From: Acipenser ruthenus | Lineage: Eukaryota > Chordata > Actinopteri > Acipenseriformes > Acipenseridae | Assembly: GCF_902713425.1 (NCBI RefSeq) | Contig: NC_081198.1 | Location: 21,125,188-21,189,187, forward strand | Length of the DNA stretch: 64,000 nucleotides | Direction: 5' to 3' | Shown: positions 51,767-62,251 of the stretch, in pieces | How the letters are laid out: each line of letters starts with the position of its first letter | How positions within the stretch are numbered: position 1 is the stretch's first letter | Position numbers and translations under genes: made by a program | Notes under the pieces: model-generated | Databases searched by the model: none | The model's input: only the letters and a program-made list of their open reading frames with translations | What the model was told of the DNA's origin: nothing

Positions 51767-52502
51767 CCTTCAGCTGGCTCCTCCGATTGGGGTGGGAGAA
51801 GCCTCTGGACGTCCGGGTTGTCTCTCTCTACGGAAAAGAGACAACGTAAGCAGCAAATCTGGGCAGTTGAAGGAACTATTACTTTAGTCCCTGAGGAGAT
51901 GGTTGCCTCGCAAGAGGGACCCCCTCCCCAGGTGAACGGTGTCCTTCCCTGGCGGAGTAGGGGGCGCTGCTTGGCACCGAGACCACGTAGGAAGAATCGT
52001 GGCTGTGACGCCTCCTCGGGGTCCGGGGCCGCCCTCTGCTCCTCCCAGATGGTGCCCTCTGCTGGGCGCCTGCTGCTCTCTCGGTCTGGATCTCGACTAC
52101 AATCAAGGGCTGGGGATGAGGTCGTCTAGGTCATCAAAGGGTCCTCAAAGGTCGTCTGGATGGTAGGTCCTCCTTCTCTCTAACTCCAGGAACGTCTGGA
52201 AAAGCCGGAACCGCCTGAAAAAGAAAAAAATGGGAACCGCCTGAAAAAGAAAAAACTGCTCTCAACAGTCAACAAAATCTTGAAAGACCCTCGGCCTGGA
52301 TTGGGCAAGCCAAAACCAGACTGAGCATTAGTCTTCCAAAAAGTTGCCGAGCTGAAGAAAGCCAGTCAAAAATAAAAAAAATTCTGTTCCTCCTCACCCG
52401 AACAAACCTCTCACAGACCCTCGGAGGGAGCGGGCAATGCCACTACCCTCTAAGCCTTAGTCTTAGAAAGATTTATTCGAACTGAAGAGAAGCCAGAGTA
52501 TA
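51767..52502 (-). promoter_or_regulatory. Family A 5' UTR / presumed internal promoter (copy A5)
   Basis: Same build as the 5' UTR of A1. CTCF-like cores lie at 51956-51968 (plus strand), 52028-52040 and 52051-52065 (minus strand). The last has a CpG-to-TpG type change that still fits the consensus. Confidence 0.65.
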
Positions 52503-52801
52503 TGGCTGGCTAAGAAGGACCTGGCATAGGGACATGTTCCACCACAATTGTCTGGTTAGCTGCATGCTCCCAGGAAACAAACTGCTGCTGTCTACATCAT
52601 CATCACATGTGAATAAAAGAAAGAAAGACAGCAAGAAAGAAAGAGAGAAAGAAAGAGAAAGAAAGAAAGAGAGAAAGAAAAAAAAAGAAGTTAAACGGCG
52701 GGAAAACTTGCATCAACACTGGCACTCTCCCTCCAGCAGGGGTAGACAAAATGCTCACAGGAGAGATCCAGATCTGACTTTGACCAACGTTAGAGAAAGG
52801 T
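52503..52801 (-). repeat. U2 array spacer, (GAAA)n and 3' flank
   Basis: Partial unit starting at the A-element 5' junction, with (GAAA)n at about 52615-52685. The U2 promoter is absent. Confidence 0.85.
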
Positions 52802-52987
52802 GTGCACCGTTCCCGGAGGTACTGCAATACCGGGCCGATGCGTGGAGTGGACGGAGCAAGCCCCTGTTCCATCTCCCGATTCCAAAAATCAATTTAATAT
52901 ATGGTCCCCTGATAGGGGACGTATCAGATATTAAACTGATAAGAACAGATACTACACTTGATCTTAGCCAAAAGGCCGAGAAGCGAT
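52802..52987 (-). ncRNA. RNU2: U2 snRNA, uninterrupted canonical copy
   Basis: 186 nt, same as the reference copy as far as I can read. Confidence 0.95.
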
Positions 52988-53592
52988 GGCGACTTGGCCC
53001 TTGCCCGGGGCCCCCCAGCCCGGACGGCACAGGGGGATTCAAAGGTGGGTGAAAAATTTCAAGCACAAGCAGACCCCAAAAAAACGGGCTGCTGCTTCCA
53101 GAGGGGAAATGTGCAATTTAAGCAGGAGAAAACAAAACAAAGCAAAAACACACACATAACACCAAAAACAAAACATAAACTGGCGGAGTGCGTCTTACAA
53201 ATAGTCATGCCAAGCTGCTATGCTGTGCAAGGTGCCTTGGGTAACTACAACTGTGCCTCGCTGGCTGGCTGGCTTGCTAAGAAGGTCCTGGCATAGGGAC
53301 ATGTTCCACCACACTTGTCTGGTTAGCTGCATGCTCCCAGGAAACAACCTGCTGCTGTCTACATCATCACCACATGTGAATAAAAGAAAGAAAGACAGCA
53401 AGAAAGAAAGAGAGAAAGAAAGAGAGAAAGAGAGAAAGAAAGAGAGAAAGAAAGAAAGAGAGAAAGAAAAAAAAAAAGAAGTAAAACGGCGGGAAAACTT
53501 GCATCAACACTGGCACTCTCCCTCCAGCAGGGGTAGACAAAATGCTCACAGGAGAGATCCAGATCTGACTTTGACCAACGTTAGAGAAAGGT
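52988..53592 (-). repeat. U2 promoter, spacer, (GAAA)n and 3' flank
   Basis: Standard unit with (GAAA)n at about 53384-53475. Confidence 0.85.
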
Positions 53593-53778
53593 GTGCACCG
53601 TTCCCGGAGGTACTGCAATACCGGGCCGATGCGTGGAGTGGACGGAGCAAGCCCCTGTTCCATCTCCCGATTCCAAAAATCAATTTAATATATGGTCCCC
53701 TGATAGGGGACGTATCAGATATTAAACTGATAAGAACAGATACTACACTTGATCTTAGCCAAAAGGCCGAGAAGCGAT
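53593..53778 (-). ncRNA. RNU2: U2 snRNA, uninterrupted canonical copy
   Basis: 186 nt, same as the reference copy as far as I can read. Confidence 0.95.
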
Positions 53779-54381
53779 GGCGACTTGGCCCTTGCCCGGG
53801 GCCCCCCAGCCCGGACGGCACAGGGGGATTCAAAGGTGGGTGCAAAATTCCAAGCACAAGCAGACCCCCAAAAAACGGGCTGCTGCTTCCAGAGGGGAAA
53901 TGTGCAATTTAAGCAGGAGGAAACAAAACAAAGCAAAAACACACACATAACACCAAAAACAAAACATAAACTGGCGGAGTGCATCTTACAAATAGTCATG
54001 CCAAGCTGCTATGCTGTGCAAGGTGCCTTGGGTAACTACAACTGTGCCTCGCTGGCTGGCTGGCTTGCTAAGAAGGTCCTGGCATAGGGACATGTTCCAC
54101 CACACTTGTCTGGTTAGCTGCATGCTCCCAGGAAACAACCTGCTGCTGTCTACATCATCACCACATGTGAATAAAAGAAAGAAAGACAGCAAGAAAGAAA
54201 GAGAGAAAGAAAGAGAGAAAGAGAGAAAGAAAGAGAGAAAGAAAGAAAGAGAGAAAGATAAAAAAAGAAGTAAAACGGCGGGAAAACTTGCATCAACACT
54301 GGCACTCTCCCTCCAGCAGGGGTAGACAAAATGCTCACAGGAGAGATCCAGATCTGACTTTGACCAACGTTAGAGAAAGGT
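53779..54381 (-). repeat. U2 promoter, spacer, (GAAA)n and 3' flank
   Basis: Standard unit with (GAAA)n at about 54174-54262; the tract ends in GATAAAAAAG, as does the one at 11915. Confidence 0.85.
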
Positions 54382-54567
54382 GTGCACCGTTCCCGGAGGT
54401 ACTGCAATACCGGGCCGATGCGTGGAGTGGACGGAGCAAGCCCCTGTTCCATCTCCCGATTCCAAAAATCAATTTAATATATGGTCCCCTGATAGGGGAC
54501 GTATCAGATATTAAACTGATAAGAACAGATACTACACTTGATCTTAGCCAAAAGGCCGAGAAGCGAT
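54382..54567 (-). ncRNA. RNU2: U2 snRNA, uninterrupted canonical copy
   Basis: 186 nt, same as the reference copy as far as I can read. It is the last uninterrupted copy in the window. Confidence 0.95.
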
Positions 54568-55030
54568 GGCGACTTGGCCCTTGCCCGGGGCCCCCCAGCC
54601 CGGACGGCACAGGGGGATTCATTGGTGGGTGCAAAATTCCAAGCACAAGCAGACCCCCAAAAAACGGGCTGCTGCTTCCAGAGGGGAAATGTGCAATTTA
54701 AGCAGGAGGAAACAAAACAAAGCAAAAACACACACATAACACCAAAAACAAAACATAAACTGGCGGAGTGCGTCTTACAAATAGTCATGCCAAGCTGCTA
54801 TGCTGTGCAAGGTGCCTTGGGTAACTACAACTGTGCCTCGCTGGCTGGCTGGCTTGCTAAGAAGGTCCTGGCATAGGGACATGTTCCACCACACTTGACT
54901 GGTTAGCTGCATGCTCCCAGGAAACAACCTGCTGCTGTCTACATCATCACCACATGTGAATAAAAGAAAGAAAGACAGCAAGAAAGAAAGAGAGAAAGAA
55001 AGAGAGAAAGAGAGAAAGAAAGAGAGAAAG
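54568..55030 (-). promoter_or_regulatory. U2 promoter, spacer and (GAAA)n
   Basis: The promoter has a small private change in the PSE region (CATTGGTGGG for CAAAGGTGGG near 54621). The (GAAA)n tract at about 54963-55030 runs directly into the 3' end of A6, as at 4952. Confidence 0.8.
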
Positions 55031-55668
55031 AGATTTTACATTTTTTACATTTACACCCATTCGTTTTTTTCATTCATTTTACATTTCTTTTAAAGATGAC
55101 ATTCATGCATACAGACATACATTTTGTTTTAAAAGCATTTAAAATACATTTAAAAACACCAAGACAATTGTGCTTTGTACATGGTTAAAACAGACACAGA
55201 TTAAAATCAACATGAAAAAAACCTGTGCTGCTTTAAAAGTGACTGGAAAAAAAGAACCATCTATAAAAAAACCAGTGTTTGTGAGGGCCGGGGAGTGCTC
55301 TCTAAAAAAGTTCAAAAGTGAACATAAAACTAGATCTAAAACAGGGACAGGGGAAAAGGGACAGTGTATAGAACAGTGAGTTAAAATTCTAAAATTTTAA
55401 AACACTTAAAATGTAACTTTTAATAGTTTACATTAAAAATCTTAAAGATACATAAAACAAAACAAAACAAAATCAAATAAAACATTCAACGTAAATCAAA
55501 TAAAAGTCCATAAAACTGAAACAAAAAGACTACATAAAACCAGGGCACCGTTGAAAAAACGGTCATGCCAGCTAAAAAGGGCGGAATGCTGGCATGACAA
55601 AATAAATAAAAGGCTTAGCGGTGCCCCGTAGTCCCGCTCCTAGGAGCTAGCGGTTCCAGTTTTTTCCT

Positions 55669-58600
55669 TTATTCCATCTTCACGTCCTGAAGTCCGGCGA
55701 TCCTCCACTCCGCGCAGGCCTTGTCCTTCCCGAGGGTCCGGATGTCCAGAATTACAAAGTCCTTGATAAGAGTTTGTGCCCTTCTGGTCGTGGTGATAGT
55801 GTCTAGCTCCTGCTTGTGATAGACACAGACGTTACGGCCTTCCCACAGGATCTGCTTGACAACATTGATGACACGCCAAACGCACTTAGCTGTGCTGGTA
55901 TCGATTCCTCCCGCAGGCCCATAGAGCACAGTCTCAGCGGTCATCTTGGCCGTGTCAGCAAACCTGTTTAGGAAGACAGAGACAGAGAGCCAGACACTGC
56001 CAGCCACATCACACTCCCAGAAGATATGGGCTGGTGTTTCTCTCTTGCGGCACATTGCATAGGGGCATGTTTCTACTTGGGCTAGTCCCCTCCTGAACAT
56101 GAATGCTCGAGTGGGGAATGCACTGTGGACGGTGTTCCATGCTATATCCTTCTGGACATTACTGAGGCAGCTGTGAGACACATTCTCCCAGATTTTTTGG
56201 CTTTGGGTGAGGGAGAAAGTAGCTACTTTTTCAATTTCCTGGGAACCGGCAAGATATTTAGTTACAGCCTTGTATTCCCAGGAGGCCAATTTTGCTTTAT
56301 CTAAGCCCAATTTATATATAGTGTCCCTTAAGGTTCTATAATACAATGGGGGGTCCCAGGAGTACGGCACGGTGTTATCAATAGTGCAGAGGCCCAAGGC
56401 CCTGAGACAGGTGGCAAAATAGAAACGATTCATGTAACATACCTTCCTGTCCAGGGCCTGGATGTTCTTGATAGTTTGCGTGAGCCCCTGCACTCGGGTG
56501 AGCTGCACAACGTCCGGGACCCCCTTACCTCCCTTCTTGTCGGCTTTACTCAGGGTGGCTCGCTTTACCCTCTCCATCTTGCTGCCCCAGATAAAGCGGT
56601 GGATAATGCGGTCCACCACTTTTTTGGTGGTCCTGTCTGGGGGAAAGATTTTTCCTACATAAGAGAGGATGGGGAACAGTATAGACTTGGTTATTAATAC
56701 TCTACCCGTCATTGTTAAGGATCTTGTGCTCCATCCGCCAATCTTTTTACGGACCTGGTTAATGGCCGCCGTCCAGCTCTGGGCCCCCGAGCTATTGTTC
56801 TCGAAAATGAGGCCCAGAATCTTGATTTTGTCCTTTTTGACAGGGTACATGTCCGACAGTTCCCTATCTACCTGCCAATTTTTAGACACGTAGACTTCGC
56901 TCTTGGACTTATTAATCACTGCCCCGGTCGCCGTGCAGTACTTCTCAAGGATATTACTAATCCGAGGTACCGACGATGTGTTGGTGCAAATGAGTGACAC
57001 ATCGTCCATATATGCTGTTGTTTTGACCTGGACCCCGTTGGATCCAGGCAGCTGGAAACCAGTTATATTGGTATCCCTACGAATTGCCTGCAGGAGGGGT
57101 TCAATGCACACGACATATAGCAGTGGGGATAGTGGGCAACCCTGTCTGACCCCTGACTGGATAGATATTTTACCAGTCAGGTGCCTGTTCACCAAGACTC
57201 GGGTACTAATGTTTGTATATATGGTTTTAACCCACTCCCTAAGTCCAGGAGCGAATTTCATCTGGTCCATCACTTTGTACATATATTCATGGCTTACCCT
57301 ATCGAACGCCTTCTCCTGGTCAAGGTTGAACAGGCAGAGGGGATGGTTCAGTTCTCTAGAATAAGCCAGAATGTCCCTTGTTAACATTAAAATATCCGTG
57401 ATGGACCTCCCTGGGACGCCACAAGCCTGGTCGGGGCCAATGACCAAAGGGAGGTGTACTTGTAGCCGGAGCATCAGAGCTTTGGCTAGTATCTTGTAAT
57501 CCACGCAAAGGAGGCTGATTGGGCGCCAATTCCGTAGATCTTTAACTTCCCCTTTCTTATGAAGGAGAGTAATTACACTCTCCCGCATAGAAGGGCCCAA
57601 CCGCTTCTCCCTGTAGACCGCTCTGTAGACCTCCGCTAAATGGACTTTTAGCATGTCCCAAAAAAGATGGTAATACTCACCCGGGATGCCATCTGGACCT
57701 GGCGTCTTACCGGTGTTCATGGTCTTAACCGCCTGGGTGAGCTCCTCCAGCGTGAGTTCTGGGTCCTTCTCCTCCTCCTCGTCGTCCCGCACTGAGTCAG
57801 GCTCCAACTGGCTCAGGAACCACTCTATCAGGGTGTCATCTGTAGCTTTGATGTTATATAGGTCCCTATAGAAGTTCTCTACCACTTTTTTCACTCCCTC
57901 ACTATCCTCTACTATCCTCCCCCTGCTGTCGAGCATGGAGGACATCAAGTGCCGCTTCTCCCTCGTTTTCTGGAAGAAGAAGCGAGTACACTTTTCGTCT
58001 TCCTCCATTTTTTGCACTTTTGCATTGTGCATGACCTTTCGTTGTTCCTCCCTACAAAGCACTGAAAGATCTAGCTTGGTCTGGGCTATCTCGTCGCTTA
58101 CAGGGAACCCCCGAAGCTGAAGCAGGCTCAGATCCTGGAGGGCAGCATTCAGGTGTTTATATTTGGCCCTCCTTTCTTTTGCTTTCCTCTTGCCTGCTGC
58201 TATGAAATAACCCTTAGTTCTGATTTTGACCATCTCCCACCACTCTATAGGGGAGTTGAATAGGTCACGCAAAGTGGTCCACTCAACAAGCCTGCTCTTA
58301 TAGGCTGCAGCTATGGAGGGGTCATCGAGTAAGGAGGTGTTTAATTTCCAAACCCCTGACCCCATCTGGGAGGTCTGAGGGACCTGCAATGTTACCTGCA
58401 GGAGCCTATGGTCAGAGAAGAAGACGGCCTGGGTGTCTACTGCCGTCTTCGTAAGGGAGCTGGTATGCAGGACGAGATCTATACGGGAGAAGGAGGTCCC
58501 AGATGAGCTCGCCCAGGTAAAGGGAGGCACCAGGTCCTTACCTGCATCACACAGGGAGAAATCAGATATTACGGAGGACAAAACTCTACTAGAGCGGTCG

Positions 58601-59112
58601 TTGCGTGGCCTGCTCCGGTCTACGTCCCTCAGAGCACAATTGAAGTCACCTGACACGATGACGGGTACGTTCCCCAGCAGGAGTGGACGCAGCTGTGGAA
58701 AAAATTGAACTCTTTCGTTTTGGTTAGTGGGTGCGTAGACATTGACCAGTCTGAGGGGAGTGTTGTTGTATGTCACATCCACGCTCAGAATTCTACCAGG
58801 TTCTACCTCCCTGCTGCTGCGGGAGGTAATAAAAGGGTTTTTAAACAGGATACCTACTCCGTCGGCTCTGGCTATGTTGGAGCCCGACCAGAAGGAGTCC
58901 CCCAGGGTCCAACTCTCCTTCAGGTCCCTATAATCAGGGCTCGACGAAATACCACACTCCTGCAGAAAGATGAGATCTGCTTTCAAGTTAGCTAGATAGT
59001 TTAGTACATCAAATCTTTTTTGTGTCTCCCTGATGCTCCTGACATTAACAGACACACATATCAGGGCCATCAGGGTAGCTAACAAGAAAAGGAGTCGCTG
59101 CGTCCACCCCAT
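55669..59112 (-). CDS. LINE ORF2: APE endonuclease + reverse transcriptase, intact (copy A6)
   Basis: 1147 aa and open throughout. The endonuclease and RT motifs are those of the other copies, with YMDD. One change falls in the C-terminal finger (CPYAMC for CPYAKC, residue 1020), outside the metal ligands. It starts 5 nt after the ORF1 stop. Confidence 0.94.
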   Translation of the reverse strand: MGWTQRLLFLLATLMALICVSVNVRSIRETQKRFDVLNYLANLKADLIFLQECGISSSPDYRDLKESWTLGDSFWSGSNIARADGVGILFKNPFITSRSSREVEPGRILSVDVTYNNTPLRLVNVYAPTNQNERVQFFPQLRPLLLGNVPVIVSGDFNCALRDVDRSRPRNDRSSRVLSSVISDFSLCDAGKDLVPPFTWASSSGTSFSRIDLVLHTSSLTKTAVDTQAVFFSDHRLLQVTLQVPQTSQMGSGVWKLNTSLLDDPSIAAAYKSRLVEWTTLRDLFNSPIEWWEMVKIRTKGYFIAAGKRKAKERRAKYKHLNAALQDLSLLQLRGFPVSDEIAQTKLDLSVLCREEQRKVMHNAKVQKMEEDEKCTRFFFQKTREKRHLMSSMLDSRGRIVEDSEGVKKVVENFYRDLYNIKATDDTLIEWFLSQLEPDSVRDDEEEEKDPELTLEELTQAVKTMNTGKTPGPDGIPGEYYHLFWDMLKVHLAEVYRAVYREKRLGPSMRESVITLLHKKGEVKDLRNWRPISLLCVDYKILAKALMLRLQVHLPLVIGPDQACGVPGRSITDILMLTRDILAYSRELNHPLCLFNLDQEKAFDRVSHEYMYKVMDQMKFAPGLREWVKTIYTNISTRVLVNRHLTGKISIQSGVRQGCPLSPLLYVVCIEPLLQAIRRDTNITGFQLPGSNGVQVKTTAYMDDVSLICTNTSSVPRISNILEKYCTATGAVINKSKSEVYVSKNWQVDRELSDMYPVKKDKIKILGLIFENNSSGAQSWTAAINQVRKKIGGWSTRSLTMTGRVLITKSILFPILSYVGKIFPPDRTTKKVVDRIIHRFIWGSKMERVKRATLSKADKKGGKGVPDVVQLTRVQGLTQTIKNIQALDRKVCYMNRFYFATCLRALGLCTIDNTVPYSWDPPLYYRTLRDTIYKLGLDKAKLASWEYKAVTKYLAGSQEIEKVATFSLTQSQKIWENVSHSCLSNVQKDIAWNTVHSAFPTRAFMFRRGLAQVETCPYAMCRKRETPAHIFWECDVAGSVWLSVSVFLNRFADTAKMTAETVLYGPAGGIDTSTAKCVWRVINVVKQILWEGRNVCVYHKQELDTITTTRRAQTLIKDFVILDIRTLGKDKACAEWRIAGLQDVKME

Positions 59113-59117
59113 AGCGA

Positions 59118-61063
59118 CTATGATTGGGAGGTCGGGACACTCTTCCTACTCTTAGCTCTACGCTTGCTTCGAGGGGGCTTGGGCTTATTTGCAACTCCCA
59201 TCACCCCTGAGAAGGTACTCACTGCTGCCTCGTCCAAGAAGGCACCATCTTTATATGCACAGTACGTGGAGTTGTTTGGGCTATTCAACTCCCCACAAGG
59301 TAAGTCTGGTGGAACTTGCTCAGGGCCCCTCGGAACGTGTGGGTCAGCTTTGTCCTGGGGGGGGGTTATGACAGACAGCATTCTTTGGCTGTTACCGTCT
59401 GCTGAATTGGAGCTGTTAGCAGACTTCTGGCTTACCGCGTCCAGGGGTATTCCCATGTCCTCCAGTGCTGTATCTAGGAGGACCTCTAGGGGGCCCCTGG
59501 TTTTGCCCATACAAGGGAGGGGGTCAAGGATGCTTTGAAGGGAGGCCCTTCGCTTGAAGAGGGTCATTGCTACCGAGGTACTGCTGGTCAGGGAAGGTGT
59601 TGACCCCGACCTCTCCCTCAGTGCATTAGTGAACACCTCTTCTGCGAGGTGTGCTAGGGTTTGTGCCAACGACTGGGAAGGCTGGCTGGGGATGCCCTGG
59701 CTGGCTGCTACCTGCCCACTAGACGGCAGTGTAGCCGTCCCACTCGCCTCCGTCTCTGCCTGCGAGGGCAAGACTGGGGACTTTGTGTGGACATTATCTG
59801 GTTTTGGATCTATGGGGGCCACCTGCAACTTGCTGTCTTTGATCTTGATCTTCTTTCTTTTCCCCCCATCGTCTCTACCCTTTCTTTTCCCCACCCTCTG
59901 CTGGTTCTTCATTCCCTTCCCCTCCTTTTCACTCTCACTTTCACTGTCGCTTTCGCTTTCCTCCCCCACGGACTCAATCCTTATGGCGTCATAACGAGAG
60001 CCGAGGGGGAGTGCTGGCGCTGAGAGGGCCCTACTCAGGGGGGGCCGCTGCTGGGTCCGGGCTCCCTCCCTGCCTCGTGTTCTGTATCAGAGGAGCTACT
60101 GGAGGAGCTAGTGGAGTAGCTATTGTACTCTCTCTCTGGGCTGGGGGAAGGGGTCCTCGTAAAACGGGACATGTCTCGGGGGCGGGGGGGTGAGGGGGGT
60201 GCTGGTGATGATGGTGGTGCTGGAGTCTGGGTTTTGGATACTGTTGGTGGTGATGTGGACTGATCTTTGTTATTTGTTCCCTCTTCCTGCTCAGGCCTAG
60301 GCTTGTTCGTATTTGCCTTGCTGGCTCTGGCCATGTTGGCATAGGAAGAGGGGCAGTCCTTAAACAGGTGCCCCTTCTTTCCACACAAATTGCACTGCCT
60401 CTCTTCTCTGCAGTGGCTGGTCTCGTGGGGGGCGCCGCAGTTCCTGCACTTGACTACAGTACATGCGGCCGCCAGGTGTCCTAATTCCCCACATTTCCTG
60501 CAGAGTTTTGGCATCCCATTATAGAATACCAGCCCTCTGTTGGGCCCTAACACTATGGAGTTTGGAATGTGGCGGACGCCTCCAATGCCCGATGGATCAA
60601 CATTAAGGCGTACCAGCCACTTTCTGGCTCCTGTCCAAACCCCATCTTCGTCTGTAATTTTCCTCCCTTCTGATGACACCCTCCCATAGCGGTTAAGCCA
60701 TGTTGTAATATCATAGTCGCTAACAGCCTCATTGAAAAATTGGACAGTAACAACTTTCATTTCTCTGTCTGTCAGTGCATCCACACAAAATTCTTTGTAT
60801 GGAGCGAGATATTTATTCTCCCCCCAAAAGGACCACATTTCTTGTAACTTTTGGGGGTTCCTAAAACTGACCTCAAACACTTCCTTAAGCCCTGGCAATT
60901 TCACCAAACAATTCAAGTCAGAAGGGGAAAAACCCATACCCCTCTGAAGAATGGTCCGGCTGAACTCCAGTCTCGTCAGTCCTGGTTCCGTTTCATCTTG
61001 CTTGTTTCTTGTGAAGCGCACCGCATTGTGCCTCCTGGTTTCCTGGGTTGGCCGGAACGCCAT
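59118..61063 (-). pseudogene. LINE ORF1 (Gag-like, CCHC), copy A6, one frame slip
   Basis: The ATG is at 61063. Head domain, three knuckles and Ser-rich linker are open for 342 residues, then a run of seven G at about 60038-60044 (eight in A1, A2 and A5) shifts the frame. The C-terminal half is open from 59969 to the normal stop. The shift may be real or a homopolymer error in the assembly. Confidence 0.85.
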
Positions 61064-61799
61064 CCTTCAGCTGGCTCCTCCGATTGGGGTGGGAGAAGCC
61101 TCTGGACGTCCGGGTTGTCTCTCTCTACGGAAAAGAGACAACGTAAGCAGCAAATCTGGGCAGTTGAAGGAACTATTACTTTAGACCCTGAGGAGATGGT
61201 CGCCTCGCAAGTGGGACCCCCTCCCCAGGTGAACGGTGTCCTTCCCTGGTGGAGTAGGGGGCGCTGCTTGGCACCGAGACCACGTAGGAAGAATCGTGGC
61301 TGTGACGCCTCCTCGGGGTCCGGGGCCGCCCTCTGCTCCTCCCAGATGGCGCCCTCTGCTGGGCGCCTGCTGCTCTCTCGGTCTGGATCTCGATTACAAT
61401 CAAGGGCTGGGGATGAGGTCGTCTAGGTCATCAAAGGGTCCTCAAAGGTCGTCTGGATGGTAGGTCCTCCTTCTCTCTAACTCCAGGAACGTCTGGAAAA
61501 GCCGGAACCGCCTGAAAAAGAAAAAAACGGGAACCGCCTGAAAAAGAAAAAACTGCTCTCAACAGTCAACAAAATCTTGAAAGACCCTCGGCCTGGATCG
61601 GGCAAGCCAAAACCAGACTGAGCATTAGTCTTCCAAAAAGTTGCCGAGCTGAAGAAAGCCAGTCAAAAATAAAAAAAATTCTGTTCCTCCTCACCCGAAC
61701 AAACCTCTCACAGACCCTCGGAGGGAGCGGGCAATGCCACTACCCTCTAAGCCTTAGTCTTAGAAAGATTTATTCGAACTGAATAGAAGCCAGAGTATA
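61064..61799 (-). promoter_or_regulatory. Family A 5' UTR / presumed internal promoter (copy A6)
   Basis: Same build as in A1 and A5. CTCF-like cores lie at 61253-61265 (plus strand), 61325-61337 and 61348-61362 (minus strand). Confidence 0.65.
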
Positions 61800-62099
61800 T
61801 GGCTGGCTAAGAAGGACCTGGCATAGGGACATGTTACACCACACTTGTCTGGTTAGCTGCATGCTCCCAGGAAACAAACTGCTGCTGTCTACATCATCAC
61901 CACATGTGAATAAAAGAAAGAAAGACAGCAAGAAAGAAAGAGAGAAAGAAAGAGAAAGAAAGAAAGAGAGAAAGAAAAAAAAAAGAAGTAAAACGGCGGG
62001 AAAACTTGCATCAACACTGGCACTCTCCCTCCAGCAGGGGTAGACAAAATGCTCACAGGAGAGATCCAGATCTGACTTTGACCAACGTTAGAGAAAGGT
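61800..62099 (-). repeat. U2 array spacer, (GAAA)n and 3' flank
   Basis: Partial unit like those at 11720 and 52503, with (GAAA)n at about 61914-61985. Confidence 0.85.
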
Positions 62100-62251
62100 G
62101 TGCACCGTTCCCGGAGGTACTGCAATACCGGGCCGATGCGTGGAGTGGACGGAGCAAGCCCCTGTTCCATCTCCCGATTCCAAAAATCAATTTAATATAT
62201 GGTCCCCTGATAGGGGACGTATCAGATATTAAACTGATAAGAACAGATACT
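62100..62251 (-). pseudogene. U2 snRNA 3' part, cut by element A7
   Basis: U2 from nt 35 to the 3' end. This joint, inside the branch-point recognition sequence, is within 3 nt of the family B joints and is probably the original A insertion site. Confidence 0.95.

Larger units (their letters stand above)
45721..52502 (-). mobile_element. Family A Tx1-clade LINE, copy A5 (full length)
   Basis: About 6.78 kb with a complete 3' end inside U2 and the 5' end in the spacer about 280 bp upstream of the former U2 start. The first 50 or so nt of U2 and the whole promoter are missing between the two flanks. This is the one full-length copy that keeps the native 3' end. Confidence 0.92.
55031..61799 (-). 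mobile_element. Family A Tx1-clade LINE, copy A6 (near full length)
   Basis: About 6.77 kb. It has the same 3' junction with (GAAA)n as A1 and the same 5' junction as A1 and A5. ORF2 is intact and ORF1 has a single frame slip, making this the copy closest to complete coding capacity. Confidence 0.92.
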
